A stretch of 64,000 nt of DNA from Iris pallida (Eukaryota > Streptophyta > Magnoliopsida > Asparagales > Iridaceae). Both the position numbers and the translations under genes were made by a program. Shown here in pieces: positions 44,629-55,468 of the stretch. The stretch is taken from contig JANAVB010029819.1 of the NCBI GenBank assembly GCA_029216955.1, positions 31,936,759 through 32,000,758 of the forward strand, in the 5' to 3' direction. Below the pieces are notes generated by a model. That model saw only the letters and a list, made by a program, of their open reading frames with translations, made no database searches and was not told where the DNA came from. How positions within the stretch are numbered: position 1 is the stretch's first letter; each line of letters begins with the position of its first letter.

Positions 44629-47348
44629 TGTAACGCCCGTGGCTCGTATTATATATTTTTGTATACGTGTACGGAATCCCAACCCGTAATTAGACTTGTC
44701 TTGTTTAACTTGATCCTGGTTTAATCTTACCTTGGTTTATTTTGGGTTCATCCTGGATCGACTTGTCTTGACTGGCTAGTCTTGGGTTTGCATTGGCATG
44801 GGTTAGTTAGCATTTCCTGGTTCATGTGGTTTATCCTGGCCTTGGCCTGCATTAGGTTCGGTTGGGTTCGGCTTGGTTGGGTTCGGTTTGGGTTGATAAG
44901 TAAACCCCTACCTGCCACCATCCCTCATTTATTAACCCAACCACCATTCTCTCTCTTCATTCATTACTCATTTACTCCTCTTTTCTTCTTCTTTCTTATC
45001 ACCTTCTCCATCTACGCCACCGTAGGCAAGTGTAACTTGCTATCACAAGAGAACACAATGTTTTTATGGATCATTTAGCTTCCTTGCCTGACTTTAGAAC
45101 TTGACTTTTCTCATTTCGATGCATGGATTTTTCTAGATCAAGGTTTTAGCATTCTTTCATTTTCATGGTTTGATCTACTAAACTGGCTTGTTTGCGAAAA
45201 CTGAGATTTCCATGTGGTAGACATTCTGATGTTACACAAGTTTGGTTTTGGAATGGTTGGATTTCACCGAGACTTGACCGAAATGGGACTTTTCTTGAGC
45301 TCTTGAGCTTTTACGCCTGCTTGTACCGGCCTTGGGGAGAAGATGAAGTTTTTACGCACACGTTCTTATGTGCTAGTGTAGTATTAAGTTTTACGCCCAC
45401 GTTTTACGTGTCAGCAGATTATTTACCCCTTTACGCACACATTTTTACGTGTCCGCATAGTATTCCCTTTTTACGCACACGTATTGCGTGCCAGCGTAAT
45501 CCTTCTACGCCGAGTTCACTTGAACTCTATGCAGGGGCCTTCCCGTTCGCGTAGACTCGCGCTCGTATATTCTTCTGTCGCGTCGAGTCACGCTAGCGTA
45601 GAGTGCCCCGTACGTAGAGCCTCGCTCACGTAGAGCCTTGCGTGCGTAAAGTTTCAGTTGGGTGCTCGTGTGCGTAAAGTTCCGCTTTCATAGGGTGCTT
45701 GCTATGCGTAGAGCGTTTGCTCTCGTAGAGCGCTTGCTCGCGTAGAATCCTACTTGCATGCACTCTTGCTCGCGTAGAGCTGCCCATCCTTAGGTCTTGA
45801 CCGCGTAGAGCTGTTTTACGCTCAGGGTCCATTTGGCCTAGCGTACTCTTCCTCGCGTAGAGACTTTGAGTCCCTATGGCATACGTCGTTGCCCTTTTAT
45901 ATTCTTACGTCTTTTATCACGAACTTGATAACTTGAAATAATTGACATGACTGGACTGATAATTGTACACGATATGGTATAATAAGTGAACTGACATAAC
46001 ATGACAAGACATGACAAGCAAGCCTGATGGGAACTATTGAATGTTGTTGCGACGGCTAGCATGACATGACAAGAATGAATAGCCTGGACTCCGTGGACGA
46101 TTGTGTTTGTACAAGTGAACCAATACTGTCTCGTATCATGTCTAGGACAGGGACCCTTGAGTACCACGGTCAGGGGTACCTACTGAAATTGACTAAGGCT
46201 AATTACTAGAACAATCCAGTAGTCATGAAAAGATTTCCCAGCTATAGGCAATCCCGTTATCTGGGCGCGCATGTGGACTTGTAGCCTGCCGACGAGTAGG
46301 GCACATTTCTAGCACACTATCATGTGTTGCACCCTTCATGAACGGATATTCGACCTGGATAACCTGGATGGTCTGCAGGGCTTGTGTATGTTAGAATATC
46401 TTATTGCATCTTACTAGTAACTAGGCCTGTGATAACCTTAGCTAGTTAAAGTATCAAGCCGTACTCATTGCTCGGCCGTGATTGATTGGATGGAGTCTAA
46501 CCCAGTCTAGTCTTGTCCTGATCCTGTACAAGATTATTACATGACCTGATTGCTTGTGCTTTACTTTATCGATAATTGGTGGAAACCAAGTTCTGTTCAG
46601 ACGAAGGGTTACAACCCCGATTCTTGTTTGGTTTAAGGGTTGTAACTCGGTTATCCGAATAGTCCCATGGTTATCTCATCGTATATCATCACAATTTTCT
46701 ATATTTTTCCAGTCTTTATTATTTAATTATGTTTTGTGCTAATTGCTGGTTTTAAGTTCTTATGTGAGCCTCCTTTGTGGCACTTGCTCTTTCTGGGGTC
46801 TGATCCAGCTGGTTTTGTATGGCCAAATATCGGAGTAGCTCCAGAGGATCTCTCTACCTTCCAGCAAGATGGTGACCACCAGGCGTAACCAAGGCAACGA
46901 GTGGGTTTCCCTTTTGTTCTCCCACTTTATTGTAAAAATATTCTTTTGAGGTGTTTAGCCGGCGAGCACGTGTTAGCTCGTATTGCACTTTACTTATTGT
47001 CTGCCTACGGGCTGTAACATGATTGACGATTCCTAGGGTTGATCATGCATGACTGAAACTCTTGCTAGTCTTCACCTTTTGTACGACTAGCTTCATGATC
47101 ATCCAAATATGTAATGTATAGGACGCCTTACTATTGTATATTTGATGCTCTAACATCTTGTGACTGCTTTTACTTACTTGAGATTGAGACAATAGGCTTG
47201 TTCATGACCATAAGAGACTGATGGCTTGTAGTTAAACCCTCATGTATCTAGACAGCCGTGACCGTATAGCAAGGTGGATTCCATTTCAATATACGTAGCT
47301 GGCCATGTATGCCCCCGCTCTCCAGTATTCTGGTTCTGGGGCGTTACA
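44629..47348 (+). repeat. Gypsy-2 3' LTR
   Basis: 2720 bp from TGTAACGCCC to GGGCGTTACA. It pairs with the interrupted 5' LTR over its whole length, including the arrays, with scattered differences. Confidence 0.96.
45340..45870. repeat. Degenerate arrays in Gypsy-2 3' LTR
   Basis: The same two arrays as at 37620-38155: about four TTTTACGCACACG units then a run of about 20-bp CTCGCGTAGAG-type units. It is slightly shorter than the 5' copy because of small deletions, such as one around 45625. Confidence 0.92.
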
Positions 47349-47353
47349 ATATC
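47349..47353 (+). other. Gypsy-2 target-site duplication, right copy
   Basis: ATATC directly after the LTR end, equal to 33086-33090. Confidence 0.93.
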
Positions 47354-47440
47354 TCTTTACGGAGTTTCACGTATTTCATGTTCTTCATGTACAACTCTTT
47401 ACAATATTTCATGTATTTTATGCTACTACTCGTTCTATAT
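47354..47440 (+). repeat. LTR-A, second preserved segment
   Basis: Short stretch of LTR-A between two insertions, with TTTCACGTATTTCATGTTCTTC wording that continues the style of 32740-33090. It ends with TATAT, the left duplication of LTR-B. Confidence 0.75.
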
Positions 47441-48825
47441 TGTCACGACCCGCACCCAGTATAGGGGCACGAGAAGTGGTTACGTCCAGCCTACGCCGCA
47501 GTGTCGGCGGTAGTAAGCTGTTCTAGGTTGCTAACTAATCTCATGCAGTGAATATAAAAAAATACTTGTCCTGATATCAGCTCCGAATGGAAGGCAAGTA
47601 AAGGGTATGATCTACTCAAACACAGTCTAAGCACGAAAAGATAACACAGAAGTTATACCTAAGGAATTAAAGACAACAACAACTAACTGCTAAAATAATA
47701 TACCAATATCTCAAACCAACTTAATACAGACTCAATATCTTAACTTTAATACAACAAGCCAAAATATGAAAGCTAAAGTAGTGTACTAGCTAATCTCCTG
47801 AATCATTCCTGAGAGTCGGGACCAAAGGTAGCTAATCCCTCGCCAGGTCCATGGTAAGCAGGGCATGTGTCCACAGGATTATCATCTGTAATATTTTCAA
47901 CAGGTCCAATCAGGACGGGAACGAGCACAACTCATCAAGAAAAACCTAAGTAAATGACAAAGAACTATAAAGCAGTTATAGACAATTTTATTGATGAGCA
48001 TGGCAGTTCTATGCAGGTAATGATGGCACAGAGACACAGTAAGATACAAGAAAAGAAAGGTAACTAAAACAAGAGGAGAATCATGGCAATGAAGACTGTA
48101 ATAAAAGCTAACTGAACTAGAATATCATGTGTGTGTCCAGACAGTACGATATAAGTCTAATATAATTCCAGTGTGAGTCCAGTCCATATAATCTGATACC
48201 AGATAATTTCCAGTACAAGATGAGTCCAACAGTGATCAATGAAACCAGGGTGAGTCCAACTATGATCTAACAGTGTGTTTTAAAATATCGAGGTCGACAT
48301 GTAAACGGCTGTAGGTATCAGGCACATCTCTCACTGATCAGGCAAGAGATGGCTACGCTTCCAGTAGATTCCAGTTTGGAGATTCCAGATTTGGGGTATG
48401 TCTACATGTCTTACTCAATATTTCCCCGCCCAGCAAGTGAATCCAGTACAAGACACAAAAATCGAGATGAGTCCGGCCAAATGATGATTCCAGAAATGAT
48501 TCCGGAATGATTCCAGTGATTCCAGTAATAGAGATCAGTAAGTAAGGTATGTGTCGCATACATGAATCCAAAAATATCCATACGTGTTGATACAGAGAAT
48601 CACATAGAACTAACTAGAACTGAAATACAGTAATCGACAAATAAATAAGAGAATTATCAGAGAATGTACTCGCCTGTTACTCTAGAAAGAGTAGTGTAAT
48701 ATCAGATGTCTGTACCAGGGTCACAATGTCCTAAAATAGAGCAATACAGTTATGACATGTCCAAAATAAAGGTAAATGAAATCTACAATGCAATCTATAT
48801 GAATTCTAAGCCAATCTAGGTCAAA

Positions 48826-49575
48826 GTCAAACTTGGTCAACACTACAGTCAAACTAAGTCAAATTAAGTCATACTAGGTTACAAGAAGTTAAACTAAGTC
48901 ATACAAGGTCAAACAAGGTCAAACAAGGTTAAACAAGTCTAATCTAGGTTAAAGTCAACTCCTGGTCAACACTCTAATCAAACTAGTCAAATACTAGTCA
49001 ACATGATCAATCTGGGTCAAGTCTAAGACAAACTTAGACCAACTAAGGTATTGGTCAAACAAAGACTAGTCAGTCAGGTAATTAGGTTAATCTTGACTAA
49101 TGGTCAACATCCAGTCAAACCCTATAAGGCTAACTCACAACCAAACATAGGCTAACCTGTCTTAGGATACCTAAGATACTATAATACTAGGCTAAGGTAT
49201 AACCAACTTCCTATACAAGGTATATCACTCACAAATACATATAGTACAAACCAAACTTAACCCTATAATCAAGCAAATCCATACTCTAACTCAAATCAAG
49301 ACTCAACTCCTATTATCTCACTTAACCCCATACATATCTTCATCTACATGGGACTACCCATATAACTCAAGTTACAATAATACCCTTATATAGGTCAAAA
49401 CCCTAACCAACTAGTTTACAGTCTAGGGTTTAGTCAAACCTTAGTCACCAAGTCATTTAGAGTCCATCTAAGTCCATTCTAGGTCAATTAGGTCAAGGTT
49501 TGACCTATAGTTGACTTTGGTCAACCTTGGTCAACAATGGTTACTAGTAGGGTTTTTGGTCCATTAGGTCAATTT
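48826..49575 (-). repeat. TTGAC (W-box core) array within LTR-B
   Basis: About twenty GGTCAA/AGTCAA words (TTGACC/TTGACT on the LTR sense strand) lie in 750 bp, often 9-10 bp apart (AAGGTCAAACAAGGTCAAAC at about 48905). LTR-A has a thinner version around 32340-32450. Confidence 0.85.
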
Positions 49576-49658
49576 AGGGTTAGCCCTTATGCCATAGGTT
49601 AGATACTCTTGGCCATAGGCCATCTTATAGGTTTTCATATAAACCTATACTAGAAGTT

Positions 49659-49665
<7 letters not shown>

Positions 49666-49744
<79 letters not shown>
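49666..49744. repeat. (TA)n microsatellite
   Basis: Nearly pure TA run of about 80 bp, followed by more TA-rich sequence and at 49905-49970 a GA-rich stretch. Confidence 0.95.
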
Positions 49745-49746
<2 letters not shown>

Positions 49747-50349
49747 TCTATCTACCCATATACCAAAATAGGATTTCTATATACTATACAACTCACATAC
49801 ACACATTTATATAACATCACTATAGGAAAACTAATACAAATATACATATATCAATATATATATATACCTATATATATAAACCTATATATATACTATATAT
49901 ATATAGAGAGACAAAGGGAAAGAGAGAGGGACTGAATGAGAGAGAGAGTGAGACAGTGAGAGAGGGGTCTGGACTGAGAAGGGGGAGGGTCATGGTTTCC
50001 AGAAATTCTGGAACCAAACCTGGCCCAAACACACACACACAGAGGATACATATATACATACATATGTATATATATATAACTACACACACACACCACCATT
50101 TCTCCCCAAATTTCACCCACACACACACTAACATTTATACAACATGTTAACCTAATAATAACATAGCATTATATGCAAAAATCATCATTAAAATACAATC
50201 AAAATTCATTTTAGAAAACTGGGAATAAATCCCAAAACTGGAATATTGGACAGTAAACCTAGATCTTAGGTTAAACCAAACACCACCTAAATCAAACTAA
50301 AATGGCCCAATGTTGGTTGGTAACTGTAGCCCCTAGGTTAGACTAGGTC

Positions 50350-51020
50350 CCTAGTAGCCTGACACGGTGTCACAACACGACACGGCGTGTCCACGAGGGT
50401 TCAAAGTCGCTCGGGTAAACGAGAATACACTGATACACACGTATCAGTGCAAAAACTAAAAAGGGTCTAGGACACGACACAAGGCGACACAGGCCTCGTG
50501 CTCGTACCCGAAGGTGCGCCTAGGTCTAGGCTACGTATCCACGTGCCTGATACGCGTCCACGTGTCGTGTAGAGTGGACACGACACACGTATCAGAAGCC
50601 CTAAAATACGTGTTCAGACTGTGTGTCAGTGTTTTCGCGTGTCTCGTGTTCGCGACACGGGACACGTGACACCACGTGGTTGTGTCCAATGTGTTCGCCT
50701 ATGGATAGGCTTCGTGTCTATGACACTACGAAGTGTCCACGTGTCGTGTACAGTGGACACGACACGCTCAAAGTCGAGTGTCTGTGTGTGTACACTGTAC
50801 ACTGAACGACCCTTCATGAGTCGATTTCGTGTCCGACACGACACGAGGTCATCCCAAACTTTGGAGATGACCTGTCAGTCATTGCCCCGTGTCGTGTGTC
50901 AAGTTTGACGTGTCCAAGTGACGTGTCCAGTGAGAACTGACATAGTGGTAGCAGGGCATTTTCCCTGTGTACTGTGCAGTGTGTCCCGAGGGCTTTGTGT
51001 CCAGTTTTGGACACGACACA
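50350..51020. repeat. ACACGACAC/CACGTG-rich region within LTR-B
   Basis: GTGTCGTGT or its complement recurs many times. CACGTG occurs at 50540, 50559, 50663, 50673 and 50738. Two copies of a palindrome of form CACGTGTCGTGT - spacer - ACACGACAC are at about 50559-50587 and 50738-50766. The frames here (for example 50621-50908) are by-products. Confidence 0.9.
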
Positions 51021-52143
51021 AGGCCAACTTGTGCTCAGTGAGTAGGGGTTAGGGTTAGCTAGGTCTAGGCTAGAATTTGGTTCAAAAATATTTGGAAAAT
51101 AGTGTGTATTTTATACTATGACAGTGAGCAATTTACACTAAAATTCAATGATTTAACAAATAGGATACGTGTCCGATACGACACCAAATAAACCCTAAAA
51201 TTTACCAAACCTAAAAACAGAGCTAGGGTTTACCTAGATGCATGCAATTGTGAAGAAAAACACTATATTAACAAGGTTTAGGAATAATTACCTCTTGGTG
51301 CACAAAGTCTTGAATTTCACTAAATGAGGGTGTGTATCCTCTAACCTCAACTTGTCCTTGCTTGATGAAACTTGAGTATCACACTTCCCTAGGCTCCCTT
51401 AGATTGTAGGTGACCCAATGGAGAAAACTAGAGGTCCAAATCTTGTGAAATGAAGAAGTTATGGCTAAATGAGTGGGGTAGTTTTCTAGGTTTTCTTCTA
51501 GGTTTTGATTTCACATGAACTTGGTTTTGAGATCTAAGTGTTGGTTATATAGGAAGGGGGTGGCAAGGGGGTGTCATGGCCGGCCACACAATGGTCATGG
51601 GGGGGGGGTTCAAGACTTCTAGGCTAAGAGAATGACTTTGGTGCCAAAGAATAGATCTTTTGCACAAATCAAGCATAATATCTATTAAAGGTAGTTTAGA
51701 TATTTTTATTCTTTGACTAAATAAAAATATCACCCTCTAGTCATTCTAGGTTAGGGATTAACCTATAGATTAGGGTAATCTAAGTTAGGGACTCTCAAGT
51801 CACTAATCAAGAGTCCATGAATAGTAAAATCTCACTAATCCCACTTAATTCCAATTAAATCCTAGAAAATTACCAAAATACCCTTTAGGCTAAAAAGCCC
51901 TAATTTGATGTTCTAAACCTATGGCTAGGCTCACATGATCATGGTTAGTATCTAGGACAAGTAACTCTAAGGTTACACTAGGGTTTCATTAGTAAATCAC
52001 AAAGTCATAAGCCATGACTTAGAAAATAATTTTAATCTAACTAAAAATCACCAAAATTCATAACATGACTAAATCACCATTAATAAATAATAAAAATAAT
52101 AAATTTTCAAAAATACCCCAATTTCAGAAAACTGGGTCTTACA
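51020..52143 (-). other. LTR-B 5' part (U3 side), no gene
   Basis: Read in reverse this is the start of the LTR. It carries TATATAA near 51546-51552 and, just after it in LTR sense, a GGCCGGCCATGACACCCCC segment. A G9 run is at about 51600. No coding potential seen. Confidence 0.6.
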
Positions 52144-52148
52144 TATAT

Positions 52149-52663
52149 TTTCTGTTATGTTTTGGATCTGTTCAGAGATATGTACTCGTTTCCGTCCTGA
52201 CAGGATAACATTGAAAATTTTATAGATGATACATGCCCTACCTGCTATGGATCTGAAGATGGTTTAGCTACCTTGGGTCCCGACTCTTAGGAGTGATTGG
52301 AAGACTAGTTTAGTAGACTTGTTTAGTTTCTATTTAGAACTTGAATTGTAATAAGTGGATACTTTGACTATATTGAGATTGTTTTCAGATATTATTATTT
52401 TAGTAGTTATTTAAGTTGTTGTTTTTTTTATTTTATACAGTTATTTACATTTCTGTTTATCTTATTGTGCCTTAGATTGTGATTGAGTATTATCATATCT
52501 TATACTTGTCCTCAATTCGGAGTTGAGATCTACGACAGGTACATTATATATATTGCGTGAGTTGTTAGTTAGCGACCTAGAACAGCGTTCTACTACCGAT
52601 TCTGTGGCATAGGCTGGGCGCTATTATGCATTCGTGCCCCTATACCGAGTGCGGGTCGTGACA
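52149..52663 (+). repeat. LTR-A, final segment and LTR end
   Basis: It resumes after LTR-B and matches LTR-B's own terminal 500 bp in inverted orientation: TCCGTCCTGACAGGATAACA, ATGCCCTACCTGCTATGG, CTACCTTGGGTCCCGACTC, TTGTCCTCAATTCGGAGTTGAGA, and an end TATACCGAGTGCGGGTCGTG ACA at 52663. It also resembles 57160-57560. Confidence 0.88.
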
Positions 52664-52739
52664 ATGGTGAACCACTACTGTAGCATGTTAAAATGTTAAA
52701 CAGTAGCATGTTAAACAGTAAAATGGATGGATATGATTT

Positions 52740-53530
52740 GTGTTTCTTGTTTTAGTTTCATTATGTCTGGAGATGGAAGCCAATCAATTAGAGATGAATT
52801 TTATAGTGATCATGAAGCAAATAAAGTTAATGGGGGTGAATATAATAATGGGGATCATTCTATTGGTTATCAAGCAAGCATTTCTGATCGATTCGATGAT
52901 TATTTCATTATCTTTATCTAATAGCATTTCAAAATCTTTATCTAGTAGTTTATATGTATTTGTTTTATAATACGTTCAAATATTTGATTAATTTCTCAGG
53001 TACTCCAAACCTTATTATTTTTGATGAATATGGATGACCAGTTGATATTGAATCAGAAAAATTTGCAACTGTTGTTGGAAAGATAACAAAGACATATTGC
53101 CCACCTGCAATTGATTCTTGGATAAAGGTCCATAAAGTATGAAAGAAGACATATGGAGAGGTGTTAATATGAGTAAATGTAGTTTATAAAAAATGTTAAA
53201 TATTTATATCATATGAAGAAAATTGTCTTTGCAGAAAAAATATGTTTTGCACGAATTTTTTACGGCAAAAGATTTAGAAAAAGCTAATATTTAACGAAAA
53301 AATTGGAAGTCTAACCTCCAAAAAAGTGTGATATGTATCCAACAGTTGTTGAGAGAGAAAGAAGTAGGCCTAGTAACATTGTAAAGAAAGAAGATTGGAA
53401 AGACTTTGTTGATTTCTGCTCTACTGCTGGAGACAAGATTCGTCGTGTTGGTAAAGAAGTGAGGAAAAAAGTTAAGGTACTACGCACAACTGGTAGGACT
53501 GGAAGCACGAGGGTAGCACATAAGCTGGTA
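52740..53530 (+). pseudogene. CACTA transposase fragment (plant transposase PF03004 type)
   Basis: Three exon-like pieces. Exon 1 starts at ATG 52762 (MSGDGSQSIRDEFYSDHEAN). After a TTTCTCAG acceptor, 53000-53140 reads PNLIIFDEYG-stop-PV then SEKFATVVGKITKTYCPPAI and DSWIKVHK. This matches the 'GQPIG...FASVLGVLVRE...TWHKVP' order of plant En/Spm TNP proteins. After a CTTTGCAG acceptor at 53234 a piece reads PSNIVKKEDWKDFVDFCSTA and GDKIRRVGKE, the next conserved block. Stops, frame shifts and a missing rest make it dead. Family assignment rests on pattern memory and is moderately sure. Confidence 0.72.
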
Positions 53531-53643
53531 TTACTTACTATACATATTTCACTATTTTGTTTTTATTTATTTATTTTCTTATATTTTGTTGCAACACGAT
53601 ATTTTGTTTGTATTTTGATATAGAAAAAAGGATAGTCCTACTG

Positions 53644-53648
53644 GTAAG
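53644..53648 (+). other. Gypsy-3 left flank, candidate target-site copy
   Basis: GTAAG precedes the LTR start. The right partner cannot be seen because the 3' LTR is truncated. Confidence 0.35.
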
Positions 53649-54094
53649 TGTAACCCCCTTGAACCGAATTCTGGGATTTTCTTGAATTTTTGAAATTTTA
53701 TTTCTTCTAAATTTTTTCTAGATCTAAAATCATAAATTTGAATTAGCTTTTCAATCGCGATATGTTATATATTTTTACTATCGGGTTTTTGGCTTTACGA
53801 ATGGTTTACTAAAAATTTGTATAGTTTTGGGCTTAGATAGCCTAGTAAATAAATTAATTATTACGAACTCTTCTCTAAAATGGGCTCAAATCCATTAGCG
53901 TAATTTTCTATATAAAATAATCTGAATCAAATTTTATATAAGAAAATATTTAGAACATTTTTATAGAGTATATTTTGATACTAATATGTATATGTATTGG
54001 CTATTGGGCCTATTGGATTTCAACTAGTTTTTGGCCTAGGGGCCTAATAAATAGTAATTGTTATATTTAAATTATTATATTCGAAAAACACCTA

Positions 54095-54148
54095 TTTGCT
54101 TCTGAGTTTGAGATTAGTAAACTATTATATATACATACATATATATAT

Positions 54149-54246
<98 letters not shown>

Positions 54247-54271
54247 TACTAATTTCAAACTCAGAAGCAAA
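54095..54271. repeat. 31-bp inverted repeat flanking a (TA)n tract
   Basis: Left arm 54095-54125 (TTTGCTTCTGAGTTTGAGAT...) and right arm 54241-54271 (ATAGTTTACTAATTTCAAAC...) pair over 31 bp with one mismatch. The loop is itself a self-complementary TA tract, so the whole 177 bp can fold into one long hairpin. The 3' LTR has only the left arm (about 61494-61525). Confidence 0.93.
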
Positions 54272-54289
54272 ATATATATATATATAAAA

Positions 54290-54298
54290 AAAAAAAAA

Positions 54299-54375
<77 letters not shown>

Positions 54376-54390
54376 TATATATCTATATAT
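54290..54390. repeat. A-run and (TA)n tract
   Basis: About 12 A then TA repeats with small interruptions to about 54390. Confidence 0.9.
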
Positions 54391-54729
54391 ATTTTTTTGG
54401 GCCGGGAATTTATTCTACATGAAAATAATTATAGTTGCTAATAGATTCTAAAGAGGGAATTTCTTGGATTTGGTTTCTTATTTGGCTATTGGCCCAATTC
54501 ATGAAATATCTTTTTGGGGGAGCTTCTTGGAAGCTTCCTCTCACATGTTTGGGAGCATGCATCACCATTATTTAATGGGGGCTCTCCATTCCTTATCCAC
54601 AATCCTAATGCATCCTAAGTGAATCGTGTCTGTGTCCATTCATCTTATTCTATTTACTTACAATTACATTGAATACTTTTTCGTGTCCACAAGTTCGACA
54701 CAATAAAATCCCATTATTGTGACACACAC

Positions 54730-55310
54730 CAAGCCCCGGCCGACTCCTCTCCCTAGCCGTGCCACCGACTCCCACCAGAATCCCCATTCTCCGTCACGAC
54801 CACCAGTGGCACCGTTCCAAACCAACACAAACCACCACGGGACACCATCATCCTCCTTATAACCATCGACCTAGCCATCTATCTGCCTCCCGCCAACCAT
54901 CTCTGTCGTCCCACCATAGTCCTCGCCACCAGCACATACGTAATCATCACCACTAGCACCACCTAGGCGACCATCCCGGCCGCATGGCCCCGCCGCCTGT
55001 ATACCCCGACCACCGCCATGTCTCAAATTCGACCACCACCCATCAAAAATGCCATCCAAGGAAAGAAGAAGGAAAGGACCAAACTCACCTTGAGCCACTC
55101 CCCTTTCCTTCGTGCTGCCGATCCGGCCTGTCAGTCCTGCCTCCGGCCCATGACCTCCATCCGCCGTCGGCCCGAAAGATCTGTGCCAAGCTGCCGCCAG
55201 GCTCGTCTCCTCCGTCCATTCTTCATGAGTGACCTTGGTCCCGACTTCGCCTGGCCGACTCCAACGCCGACGCCCGCCGACGAATTCCCTGGGTGAGCCG
55301 CATTCTTCTT
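54730..55310. other. GC-rich CCACC/CCGCC segment of Gypsy-3 LTR, no gene
   Basis: Overlapping Pro/His/Ser-rich frames on both strands reflect base composition. It resembles the patch at 25738-26230 in makeup and in its place before (TA)-rich and U5 sequence. It could be transcribed leader. Confidence 0.5.
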
Positions 55311-55432
55311 CGCCCCCTCTCTTATTTCAAATGTTTGATAATTTAGGGATTTGCTTTCGGGCGAGAGAGACACAGTTGGGTTAGTCTCTTTGTCGGCCGG
55401 GTCTTTACCTTGGGCCAGCCCAAGCCCACTAT

Positions 55433-55468
55433 TTTAAAAAGAAAAAGAAAAAGAAAAAGAAAAAGAAA
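55433..55468. repeat. (AAAAAG)n microsatellite
   Basis: Five to six hexamer units. Confidence 0.92.

Larger units (their letters stand above)
33091..47348 (+). mobile_element. Gypsy-2: complete chromodomain gypsy element with nested CACTA insertion
   Basis: Both ends are defined: TGTAACGCCC at 33091 and GGGCGTTACA ending at 47348 are perfect 10-bp inverted termini, flanked by ATATC on each side. The 5' LTR (33091-39642) is split by a CACTA element. Without that insertion and its TTC duplication it is about 2746 bp, against 2720 bp for the 3' LTR (44629-47348). From 39883 to about 43830 gag-pol stays in one reading frame, broken only by nonsense codons, so it decayed mostly by point mutation. 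It is the same family as Gypsy-1. Confidence 0.96.
47441..52143 (-). mobile_element. LTR-B: 4.7-kb solo LTR in reverse orientation
   Basis: On the + strand it begins TGTCACGACCC and ends GGGTCTTACA, flanked by TATAT at 47436-47440 and 52144-52148 (5-bp duplication). Read in reverse it starts TGTAAGACCC and ends GGGTCGTGACA, the same end as LTR-A (52663) and Gypsy-3's 5' LTR (57560), so it is one LTR on the minus strand with no internal region. It holds a TTGAC-rich array (48826-49575), a TA run, a CACGTG-rich array (50535-50745) and a TATATAA near 51546 in the sense expected for an LTR promoter. No ORF is credible. Confidence 0.85.

Noticed and set aside
50621..51014. Cluster of overlapping 60-95 codon frames on both strands
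   Set aside because: By-products of the ACACGACAC/CACGTG repeat region. Composition follows the repeat.
47441..52663. Possible 5.2-kb transposon with ~500-bp terminal inverted repeats
   Set aside because: A better reading is an inverted solo LTR (TATAT duplication at 47436 and 52144) inside a related LTR that ends at 52663. No duplication flanks 47441-52663.
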